From Talinum fruticosum (lineage: Eukaryota > Streptophyta > Magnoliopsida > Caryophyllales > Talinaceae), in contig JAITYX010000065.1 of the NCBI GenBank assembly GCA_021018815.1, positions 3,007,501 through 3,071,500 on the forward strand: a stretch of 64,000 nt of DNA, in the 5' to 3' direction. How positions within the stretch are numbered: the first letter of the stretch is position 1; every line of letters begins with the position of its first letter. The position numbers were made by a program, and so were the translations under genes. Positions 24,641 through 35,347 of this stretch are shown piece after piece. The notes under the pieces were generated by a model. That model did not search any database, was not told the DNA's origin, and was given only the letters and a program-made list of their open reading frames with translations.

Positions 24641-26934
24641 ATATTAACAAACAATATAAACGACTAATAATAGTATTTACCTATTCAAGTTGTTCTATTT
24701 TATTTCTCTTATAAGTTATAAACCTAAATTGCGAGATACTCAAAATCGAAATCTTACTAAGAAATTATATGAAGAGAATGTTGAATTTGAATTGATGGGG
24801 AAAACGGTCAACTACGAGCAAGAAGCATATGATCTATATAACAATTATGGTTTAATGGTGGGATTCAACATTTATCGCCACAATAACGGACCTAGAACAG
24901 ATAGTATTGGTATAACTATGAAGAGGTATTTTTGTGCAAAACAAGGAAGTAAGAGACAAAGTGGAAAAAATGAAAAAGAAGGTGATAAAAGGGCATACGT
25001 TAAGAAAGTCACACGAGTTGGTTGCAAAAGCAATGGTTTAATTCTCAGTAGATAGAAATGGTATGTGGACTGTCGTGAGACATGATAAGGTGCACAATCA
25101 TCCATTTTGTAATGTGAACAAACGTCACTTTATGAAATCTCAACAAAAAGTTACAAGTGCTTGAATTAGAGCTATTGAAATTATTAATGAAATCATGTAG
25201 AATAAAAGTTTCGATATCGTGAAATTATTGAAGAAGGAGGTAGGCGGTTCAACTGCCCTTGAGTTTACCATCGGAGATGCATATAATACGCTTGTTGCAG
25301 ATAAAAGAAAGCATTTGAATGGTACTGATAGTAACACTTTAATAGGAATATTGAAGAAAAGGAAAGTTTAGGATGTCAACTTTTACTTTGATTTTGAACT
25401 TGGCAAAGGATCAAGTCTCACTAGCATTTTTAGAGATATAGCATGATGAGAGAAGATTATGATCTCTTTGGAGATGTGGTTATATTTGACACCACATACG
25501 GGACCAATAAATACGACATAATATGTGCACCGTTTGTTAGAATAAACCATCACAATAAGAATGTACTTGCTTGGATGTGGGTTCATTTTGAATGAAAGGA
25601 TAGAGTCATTTATCCGGCTTTTTCATACTTCTTTGGAATCAATGGGTGGAAAGCATCCTAGGACTATAATGACGGACCAAACACCTTCCATTACAGATTG
25701 CTATTCGAGTGGTATTTTCACAAGCAAAGCACAGATCTGTTTGTGTGGCATATTATTGAAAATTCAAATAATCATATAAGAATGTTGAGATGTCGGGAGA
25801 ATTTCACGGATAAATTCAACTATATACTCATGGGTTGTGATATCGAACACGAATTTAATCATTACTTGGATCGGGTAAGAGTTTCATTGTAGCTTCTTTT
25901 TCAAATTAATTAATTTTGTTTTCTTAATGTAAAAAAGATACCCTGTAAAAGACTAAAAGTTCACTCGCAAAAATAAAATTAATACCCTGCAAATAGAGTA
26001 AAGGTTCACTATGCAAGACTATTTTGAAATGATTCCTTAGAACATATTCATATAGAAAGGATTCCTTAAATTTGAGTAAAGATACCCTACAAGTTAGTAA
26101 AGGACCAACAAAAACATTTGTCTTATCACCACTCACCGAATCCTTTTTTTTTTTTCTTTTGATTTTCCCAGTGTTGACTATAGAATACAATTGTGCTGAA
26201 AATTATTGGCTCAAGAAGCTTCATATAAGAAGACATAATTGGTGTCCGACTTTTGGTAAAGATTTTTTTCCGGAGGCATCTTATCTTCCTAGAGGGTCGA
26301 ATCAACCAATCGTTCAATTTCTTGCGGACTTCAAGCAACTACTGACCTTTGTGAATTTTAGAATAACTTTCTTGATGTCATAGTTGAGTGGAGAAGTAAG
26401 GAGAATGGAAAAGACTATGATTCTTAGGATGGATGATTGGAAACTTGCTTTGCCCATGTACATCTACTTCACGCAACGAAGTGTGTACGGTGAAGTGTAT
26501 CATATTTTTCAACAAGAGTACAAAAAGGAGTATCTTGTGCACAAGCAAAAGTTCAAGAGCCCGCTTCATGTTTAATATATAGAGTATGGAGGGAACAAGT
26601 TGATGAATTTGTCCACATTGTTAACATCGATTGGGTCAATGAAATAGGTTCTTGCACATGCAAAAATTTGAAGAGATGGGAATTCCGTGCTTCCATATCT
26701 TGAGGATATTTAACATGTATTGTGTTAAGAAGATATCCGAGAAATATATATATTAGATAGATGGAGGAAAAACATCAAGGCTTAGGAAGGTGATAGTAAT
26801 GCAAGATGTTTAAGCAAATCTACCGAGCATTTCTTCATTAATTTGGCGGTTGCAAGCACTCGTGAAAATTTAGTACTCTCATAATTTCATCTGCCACAAA
26901 TGAGAAAACAAGAACTTTCCGGGATGAATTGTTT

Positions 26935-27051
26935 GGAAAGGCTAAGGATGCTCTTGAAAAGGATATTGGCCCAATATACCATTGCGGATCGGGAGATGAA
27001 AATGTAAACTCAAGAGGAAAGGCTAAGGATGCTCTTGAAAAGGATATTGGC
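26935..27051. repeat. 36-bp exact repeat, 81-bp spacing, in the FAR1-type pseudogene 3' part
   Basis: The phrase GGAAAGGCTAAGGATGCTCT plus 16 further bases is present at 26935-26970 and again at 27016-27051 without change. This is a local duplication in the C-terminal coding remnant. Confidence 0.85.
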
Positions 27052-27344
27052 AAAGAAATAAAAGAAAAGTGAGCATAGCTAAAAAGATGAGCAATCAAGT
27101 GAAGGCAAGAAAGAAGAATGTTTCAAAGCAAGCCACAAATAACTTTAGCCCACTTAACATAAGCCCAATCATTCCGAGCAATTAAGTGAAGACATGTTGT
27201 GGATGTTGAAGAACATACATGGAATTCATTGATGATTGCAAATTGATAATTGAAGATGTCAATGTTGAAGAACTTTTTGAGCACATTTATAGTATTAAAA
27301 CTTATATGGTACATTTATTGGTTATTATTAAAAACTTACACGGT

Positions 27345-28260
27345 TACTGATTGTAATTACAACCTTTGTTGGTATTGACTCTTATTAGTTATGACACATT
27401 GATGGTTTCAATTTTCATAGAACTTTACTATACTTTCTCTATTTCAGTGAACCTTTTCTCTAATGCAGTGAACATTTTCTCTAATGCAGTGAACCTTTAG
27501 GCTCCATTTGATTTTAAGAAAATTAGAAGAAAAGAAAAAAATGTGGAAAATGAATTTCTTTTCCTTGTTTGAATTGAAGAAAAAGGAGAGAAAAAAAGTT
27601 TGATGGAAAATTTTATCAATTTGGTCAATGATATTTTCCTTCCAAAATTGAGAGGAAAATGAAAGAAAAAATTCACAAAGAGAGAGAAATGGAGAAAAGA
27701 GAGGGAAGAAAAATATAGTGACTTTAATTAATCAATGTTATTGAGTATTTTCTCTCTCCTCTTCATGACAATGTGGTTGATGGATAGGAGGTTGGAAAAG
27801 GATTATAATTTTTTTCCTCTATTTTTCCTTGAACCAAATACAAGAAAAAAAAATTTCCCCTTAACTTTTTTTCCTCATCACTTTTTTTCCATGTAAATTT
27901 TTTTCCAATCTATTTTCTTATAATCAAATATAGCCTTAAGCTGCGGTTTAGAAGGTCATGAAACGTGACTTTTTCTAAATTGTAGTGAACCTTTTTAAAT
28001 TTCAATGAACCTTTTTCGTATTACGGTGAATCTTTTCTCTGCTACTACAGTGAACCTTTTTCAAATTTATTGTATAATCTTCTAATTTTATAAGATGCCC
28101 TCTATAATCATTCAACTGCTTGCAAAAACTTTCATTCACCAACTACCAAAATATATACCTTCTATAGTTAAAGTTAAACTACAACATCATTTCTTAATGT
28201 AGATGTCTCGATGATATACAATCCGAGTAATTATTTACTAGGAATTATTGCTTATCAACA
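27345..28260. repeat. Segment rich in AGTGAACCTTTT repeats (copy 1)
   Basis: The core AGTGAACCTTTT and variants recur about seven times, ending in a stretch with ATAATCTTCTAATTTT and CATTCACCA. A paralogous, shorter copy lies at about 29290-29670. A third partial copy of its right edge is at about 28590-28700. The core is the reverse complement of AAAAGGTTCACT, related to the AAAAGGTACCCT units in the Ulp1-like introns. Confidence 0.75.
27500..27935. mobile_element. Tourist-like MITE (PIF/Harbinger type), 436 bp, TTA target duplication
   Basis: The ends are inverted repeats: GGCTCCATTTGATTTTAAGA on the left and, read inward from the right, GGCTATATTTGATTATAAGA. The flanks are TTA at 27497-27499 and TTA at 27936-27938. 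The interior is purine/pyrimidine-rich and non-coding. The paralogous segment at about 29425-29460 has the same flanks joined by a single TTA, so it preserves the empty site. The TTA duplication and GG start fit Tourist elements mobilised by PIF/Harbinger transposases. Confidence 0.88.
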
Positions 28261-29289
28261 GCTCAAACCCGACGAATAGCATAATGCTATAAATTGTGGG
28301 CTCCAATAGAAAACACAAGATTAACATGTAATAATCTCGATTATCCAATTCATTTCTACCAAATAAACAAAACAACCCCTAAAAAAATCTAAACAAAAAG
28401 AGCAGACAACACAAACTCTACACATAAATCCAGAAGTCAATTTATTCAATTTGATGTCCTTTGTAGGTACAAACGGAAGTTACTCCCCCTCACCCTTCCA
28501 CATCAATCCTACTCCTTTATAAATCATTGGGATGGACAGATCGCAAACCTGTTATTCCCATGTACTTCTAGTGATTCAAGTAACGGAAGTGTATACGGCT
28601 ACAAACTTTCATTCACCATATATAAGCTATAAATTGTACCGACTACAACTATACCAAAAATATATACCTTCTATAGTCAAAGTTAAACTAAAACATCATC
28701 TGTTAATAGGAGAAAGTGCCTTGTACAGTTAATCTAACCCTTGATGTAACCGTGCGGCCTCTCACTCCTCTTTTTACAGGAGCACCTTCCTTCTCATTCT
28801 CTAATTGAAAACCACCAAAGGACAATTCTTTTATAATTCTATTTTGGTAATTTTTACACTTATTTTCATTCAAAGAAGAAAGTTCATTTTGATCGTTGAC
28901 GATGACATCTGTAGCAATATTTGCCCCTAAATTTCTTCAACAATGCATCCTGTAGAAGGGAAAAAAAAAGAAATATAAGAAACTCAATCAATAACATCTT
29001 ATAAACTCAAAAAAGTAGTTCAACTTACATTGCATTTCTTAAATCCGAGCATCGGGATCTCCCATATATGTCTCCACGTGTTGCATTGCATAAATCCTCG
29101 AATCATGATATGATTCGTCCGAATCAATAATGTCCATGACAATTTCAAATGTTCCAGTTGGAAACTAGCCAAAGAAACAACTTTACCCCTTGTTGATCCG
29201 GGGATTCTATTTATACAATGATGATAGTACTCAGAAAAGCAACGACATTAGCAAAAAAAAAAAAAAAAAGAGCATGGTATAATAAGGAT

Positions 29290-29670
29290 GTATTTATCAT
29301 TGATAGTTAGCAACTCATATTAAGTTATGGTACATTTTTCATATAATTTTCATAGAACTTTAATGGATATGTTTTGTATTGCGGTGAATCTTTTTGTAAT
29401 GAAGTGAACCTTTTCTCTAATATAGTGAATCTTTAACTATGCTTTAGAAGGTTATAAAACGTGACTTTTTTAAATTACAGTGAACCTATTTTTAAGTTCC
29501 GGTGCACCTTTTCTATATTGTAATGAATGCGAGAATCTTTTCTCTACTACTACAGATGACCCTTTTCCAAATTTATTCTATAATCTTCTAATTTTCTATG
29601 ATGTCCTTTATAATCATTAAACTACTTGCACAAATTTCATTCACCATATATAAGCTACCAATTATAATGT
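29290..29670. repeat. Segment rich in AGTGAACCTTTT repeats (copy 2, MITE-free)
   Basis: It parallels 27345-28170 without the MITE: GTGAATCTTTAACTATGC is followed by TTTAGAAGG and AAACGTGACTTTTT. It lies in an intron of the Ulp1-like copy B gene. Confidence 0.75.
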
Positions 29671-32600
29671 CAAAAGGTGGTTCTAATTCGGGAAAAAAAA
29701 AAAACCTAAGGCAACAAGGCATATCAACATAAGTTCATCATGCATCAAGAATTAATACCTAAAAACGATAATATTGAGGCAAAAGATTACCAATAGGTAA
29801 ACATTGGTATAATCACCATGACTTTTCTCACTTTTATGAGAAATATTATCTACAATCTCCACCTTCTTTCTAACAAATTGAAACACACCACAAAGTAACG
29901 GCTATTATGGAATATTGGAAAAAATATCTGCACATATCAACACAACTTTAAACATCATATGAAAGTAACGTCAACCCAAGCAATCGAAACACAAATACAA
30001 AAAGATCATACCAGATTCGACTTCAAAATGTCAAGTCGGGTAGTCATTTGAATCGCATCATTTATAATCTTCTCAAAAGATTTAAACTTCTCCGCACAAT
30101 ATTACTATCGTCACCCCCACCTTTAAGCTCCATCTACGTCATAACATTTAAATTAATTGAACATGAATTACAAAGAGCAAGCACAAACTAAAGTATCTTA
30201 AAAACAACAAATTACTTACATATGGAGTACACCCAAAAAAGAACCTTGATGGCGATTGAGAACCCTTCAATTTCTCCAAATGATTTAGCAAGTATGAGAA
30301 TAAATCAATCACATTAGGATCCAAATGATCCTCACATCCAAGAGTTCTAATCATCGATCTAAGAACCTTGAAATATACGTCAACAAATAATATTTCATTG
30401 AAAAAATAAATAAATTAACAACAGAACTAGAACATCTAATAAATTTATGAGAATGAAAATTTCTTATAAGATTACCTCTCAAGACGAATTTCATCAATTG
30501 GAAGAAAACCCCAGTCAAAAACACGCTTCTCTTTGGCGGTCAAAGACTTCAAGGCATCAATGTGCCTTTGGAAGTATGGTGACCTCAAATAAAGCCCTCA
30601 CAATTTCTTCCTTGGTGGTTGAATGTTGCCTATATCTTCATCTCCATCTCTATCTTGGTTCAACTAGGGGCTACATTCTATATGAGTGCTCGACCACTTC
30701 GAGGATCTCTTTCATCACTAGCACTTTGTTGATTATGACCTTCGAGCATCCCCAAGACTTGGTTAATTATGCTTCTACATCCCCATGACTTGGTTGATTA
30801 GGTTCTCCTTCATCCCTAGTACTTGGTTGATTAGGTAGATGATTGTAATTCTTTAGCTGAGATGAGGTGAAATCAAATCCTAAATCTAAGCTTGGAGGTG
30901 TAAAGTTGCCTCGACTAGAAGTCCGGTCATAAGTCTTGGCCAATTCAATGCAAGCCTCCCAAAATCCTTGATCATCTGCAAACAAGTTGTCATCTTGACT
31001 TAAAGGAGGTTCTTGTTTTCCTATATTAGGATTTTCATGTTCACCACCATGAAGATTTTCGCATTGGGAAGATGGATCAGCTACGTCCTTAAAAACTTCC
31101 AATTTCAAGCACTGAATTATTACATCCACCAAAGTACCTTCAACTTTGGACATGATGGAACTCACTTGGAAACATCCTACGTGCCTCACCAAGCGATCGA
31201 ACAACATCTACTAAAGTATTCGAAAAGTTCTTCACCGACGTAGAAACTTTACGAATGCATGCCTGCAAAAAAAAAAAGAACAAGAAAAGGACACCGAAAA
31301 ATTTAGTATCTAACGGACTAATTGTAGTTAGAGAAAAGTTACACAATAAAAGACAAAAAATACCCTGCAGAAGACAAAAGGTACCCTGCACATGACAAAA
31401 AGTACACTACAAAAGACAAAAAGATAACATGAAAGAGGATACATTGCTAATACCTTTTTGACCTAATCTCTTCATCAACTTCATCTTGAATGTCTCATTC
31501 TCCTAAATCCGAGTACCATAATTCTATTATCAACAACCCCTTTTCCAAAGCACCCAATAGATTTCATTTCATAATTCATTCTCTCCAAAAGATCTTTACC
31601 AGTCCAATTTGATAATATAGAAAATCTCTTTCCAATCCCTCTTGTCTTGAAGAAGATACGATTCACCTAGCAAAGCTATAATTTAAGATAAAGAAGAAAA
31701 GAGATCATTAGAACATAAATTTCTACAAAAAAAAAAAAAAAAAACACACTCGTACTCTAAAAATTTATATGAATTAGAGTATTTACCATCAAAAATAGAA
31801 TTGGGCCTTTAAATATTCCATTTGGTTTCAGCTTCCATGTGTCCATACACTTAACCAAATTATCCAATGTATATTTACACCAATTCAGGTTCTTCACCTC
31901 TTGCATATTGAAAACACTTTTCAGCACAAGATGATTAACCTTTATACTTTGATGTCCTTTAATAATGCAAGTAACCACATAGAAAACATAGCTCCTCTTA
32001 AAATCATCACCCCTTTTCCTTTAATGTCTCAATTTTTCCCGAAGTTGATATGTCAAAGGAAATTTCCCATCCCATTGACTCTTTCACTGATTAACAAATT
32101 CCTTAGAAGAACTTGGTTCATTCTTTTTCGCCTCTTCAACATCTCTAGGTTCCTTTTGAAAACCTAACGTCAAATACACATCTTCTTCTCTAATTATCAA
32201 CTCATCGTTTCCAACCAACTTCAATTATCGTCTACAAGTGTCAAAGTTCTCAACAAGCCATCTAGATAGCCTTGACGGGATTGCATCGATTTCCAAACTA
32301 AATAAAGAATCAAAACCCATCTCAATAATATGTCTCTACTTGCTCCACTGATACATTTTAAAGAAAACTAACTAAAGAAGGAGACATTCTTCTCTTGAGT
32401 TTGATATGATCATGTTCCATACCGGAACTATCGTTATCACCTAAACAACCAATAAAGATTGATTACAATCTTAATAGAAAAGGTATTTAAAAGAGTAAAT
32501 TAAATTAAATAGCAATTAAATGTGCCAAGATTATTAGTTTCTTGCGGTGAAACCTTTGAACGAGTTCTTTTATATTTCTTCCGTGCAACAATCTTGACTC

Positions 32601-32689
32601 GCCTTTTCCTCATACTACTATTATAAGAAAGAAAACAACAACCTTTAATAAGCTAATAGGATAATAGAAAATAACAAAAGAAAAAATAT

Positions 32690-32905
32690 ACCCTAAAAAC
32701 ACAAAAGGTACCCTACATAGGACAAAAAGTACCCTACACGATTTAATTTCGATTAAGACTCAATCAACTTTAATAACGAGTTCAAGATGACAAAAGGTAT
32801 CCTACACAGTCAAGATGACAAAAGGTACCCCGCACAGGACAAAAGGTACCCTGAAAAACGATAAAGGTACCATGTACAGGACAAAAGGTACCACTGCACG
32901 GGACT
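32690..32905. repeat. Intronic minisatellite, ACAAAAGGTACCCTRCACAG-type units (copy B)
   Basis: About eight imperfect ~17-22-bp units with core AAAAGGTACC lie in intron 1, matching the array of copy A at 2227-2402. A shorter run is at about 31345-31420 in a later intron. Confidence 0.8.
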
Positions 32906-34684
32906 TTACTCAAACCAATGAAGCCAAACCAATTTTGGAAAAGTTTAGATTTGGATGAATACAGTAATGATGAATTAAAGACAATTCAACTTAGCTACTC
33001 AAAAATCAAACCTAGAAAAACAAAATGGCAAAGAAAAATGGGGACTCGATCCAATAAGCACTTTTTAAGAACATTGTATGTTATCCCTAAAACATGAATT
33101 GGTTTGCTAACGGACTAGCTATGCAGCATAGACTTGCTTACATAATTTAGCAATTTCAACTTTAGACATGTAGTCTACTAACTACACCACCCAGCAGGAT
33201 ATCTCTAACATGCCACCTAAGCATGATGGACAAAAACTCCCATTCAATCACAAACTAATAGGAGAATACACACATGGAACTTTTTTAAGGATATCAAAAC
33301 ACTAGCAAGGACAAAGGTTGCAGAACAAAATCACCTAGGTGAAAAGGATCCAAGAGCATAACACGTCTCGGACATTTAACGGATCCACGTCTTAGAGATG
33401 CACAAGCAAAATTAGAGGAAATATTGTATAATTAGCGCCATAAAAATGAGAAATGGATGCTGATGGATAAAAGTGGACATACTTCATGCCAAGAGTAAAG
33501 AGACCGTATTGAAATCTTCACCGAACAAGCACCGCACGAACATATATTTGGAATGTTAAACATTGACGCCATCTATTCAAAATCCAAAGCACAATTTTGG
33601 GTCATTTAGCCACCGAACCGTATTGCACACAACGGACTTTCCTAGCATATACCAAGCTTCCAAATTCCAGGACAATGAGGATAGTAAAAAAATCTTCCCT
33701 CTACTCTAAAGTTGCCCAAATTCTACCTCATCGGTTGGAAATTGCCAAATTGGAGAAGGATAAGAACAAACAAACACATCATTCCGAACGTATCCCCTCA
33801 TTGGTCGACCTCGCCAAAATTTACTCTTTCTTCCCCCTTCTTTTTGAGGAGGTGGGGATCGGCTCCACACCAATTCCACCATTTTCCTCACTTGAATTAC
33901 AAGAAAACATAGTATATCAAGAAAAATGATGAAAATGAAGGGGTCCCTTTAATATTTAGGTTGGGAGTTTGAATCTCATGTAGTATAACCATTGGGTTAT
34001 GCTCCAACAGTCATAACACCCTTCTACAAAGGGTAGCAAGTAAGACCATCTGCAGAGTTCAAGCATTGATCTTCAAGACTCAAGCACAAATCTTTATCCC
34101 ACACACTAACTTCTATAATAAAAGCAAATAAGCTAAATGACTCTCATATTATTTTCACAATTATCATCAAACCATAACCTACACCATACAGCCTAAGGAT
34201 AAATCAACAAGATGTCCAGCAAATATCACCACAAATAGCTACGCAATAATGAGAAAAGGTTGATTATATGGAGTGTGGACCAATAACTCCCGAAATACAA
34301 CCATATATCCAATAAACATTGGACCATTCAAGGACATAAACTGAAAATGGTTATAGTCTTGTCATATAATTACTCCACAGAATAGGGACGACAAATTTTC
34401 AATTATAAAAACAGAATCGGATACAACGCTAAATTTTAGCCAAATTCCAATGAAGTCAAATTCTTTCTAGTATGTCTCTGGTGGGCAAATTGAACAATGA
34501 AATTGAAAACCTAGAATAATAAAAATGAAAATCAAATAAATTAGAATCCTATAATCACAACAAGTAATTTTAATAGACTCAATTAGTAATATTTTCACCA
34601 ATTGTAAACCCTAGAATATAAAATTAAAAACAGAGAACAATGAAAGTGAAATCGAACAACTCTAAAAAATCAAACATCACTTAC
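32906..34684. other. Intron 1 of Ulp1-like copy B
   Basis: No gene was recognised. The right third matches the copy A intron closely. Open frames at 33597-33929 are unsupported. Confidence 0.45.
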
Positions 34685-34725
34685 CTATTTTCAGAATTTT
34701 GAGAAGAAGGCCCTGGTACATCCAT

Positions 34726-35036
34726 CTTATGCAGCAAGCTACAAATTAGAGAAGAAAAACAACCGCAAAAATTGAGCCCGAAAATGATGAACGAAACTAA
34801 ACCTTTGTAAACCGAAAAATCATCTCCAAATACAAGACATTGGAACTTATGAGAGAGATAAACACACAATGGAGCTAGAATGAGGGGCACAAAAGCTCGA
34901 GCAAATCCTCACCGAGAGAAGTGTAGAAGAAATTAGGGATACAATTCTCATTGAGAAAAACGAAGAAGCGTTCCAGTGAAACAAAGAAGAAACTGAAAAG
35001 AGAGGAGAGAGAAAGCGGAGAGAGAAGGGGCGAGTG
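34726..35036 (-). promoter_or_regulatory. 5' region of Ulp1-like copy B, abutting a MULE TIR remnant
   Basis: GA-rich DNA matches copy A from 4719 to about 5040. It ends where an inverted-repeat remnant of the neighbouring MuDR-type MULE begins at 35037. Confidence 0.5.
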
Positions 35037-35085
35037 TGGACTCTAATTAGTGACATATTAGTTTACGTTCTCTCTCGCCCTCTCT
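35037..35085 (+). repeat. Left TIR remnant of the MuDR-type MULE
   Basis: GACTCTAATTAGTGACA followed by TTAGTTTA matches the reverse complement of about 38960-39010. Only the inner part of the TIR survives. Confidence 0.65.
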
Positions 35086-35347
35086 CTTTGCATTCAAAAT
35101 TACTTCACTCCTTTTCCCTATTCCCTTATAGTATACATGAAAAATTACCAACAACTCAAACTGAAGACTTCCAAAAGCAATTGGTGTGAGATAATTGTGC
35201 AATAAGGTTCAAAAGTCACTCCAAACTGTATATTTTCTCTCTCTTAAACAAAATCTAAAGTGTCTATCATTATCAAGAGTAGAAACGAAGTGCATAAACT
35301 CTCCCTTTAAAGAAGATTGGGGCTGATGTTTACTTGAAGTGTATAAA

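Larger units (their letters stand above)
23978..27260 (+). pseudogene. FAR1/FHY3-type MULE transposase, decayed
   Basis: This derives from a Mutator-like transposase of the FAR1-related (FRS) type. A Glu/Leu-rich first exon (23978-24161) ends at a GTACGT donor. A FAR1 DNA-binding domain follows (about 24770-25120: AYDLYNNYGLMVGFNIYRH, RVGCKSNG, VRHDKVHNHPF). Next comes a MULE transposase core (about 25445-25830) with the first catalytic Asp in VVIFDTTYGTNKYD, the second in IMTDQ, and WHIIENSNNHIRML. A CxC...CxH SWIM finger lies at about 26640-26720. At least four frame changes or stops interrupt it, including one inside the SWIM finger, so no intact enzyme is possible. Host FAR1/FHY3 transcription factors share these domains, but this decay points to a transposon copy. 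It is convergent with the Ulp1-like gene at 28.7-34.7 kb, an arrangement known from MULEs that carry both. Confidence 0.82.
28730..34725 (-). pseudogene. Ulp1-protease-type MULE gene, copy B, decayed
   Basis: This is the more complete paralogue of copy A. Likely exons: 34685-34725 (MDVPGPSSQNSEN), 32526-32617 (NLS-like basic block), 31787-32440 (N-terminal conserved block), 31454-31676 (FFKTRGIGKRFSILSNW), 30477-31262, 30220-30366 (HLDPNVIDLFSYLLNHLEKL with FFFGCTPY), then pieces near 29780-29880 (KKVEIVDNI) and 29040-29190. The last piece reads HDSRIYAMQHVETYMGD, aligned by eye with the DCG block of Ulp1 cysteine proteases; Cys appears replaced by Ser. There are further breaks: the exon 2 donor is GC instead of GT, and frames shift near the catalytic block. 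Ulp1 proteases cleave SUMO, but transposon versions have no established substrate. The last exon boundary is uncertain. Confidence 0.72.

Noticed and set aside
25924..26190. Minus-strand open frame within the FAR1-type pseudogene
   Set aside because: Lies opposite transposase introns and exons and has no family features.
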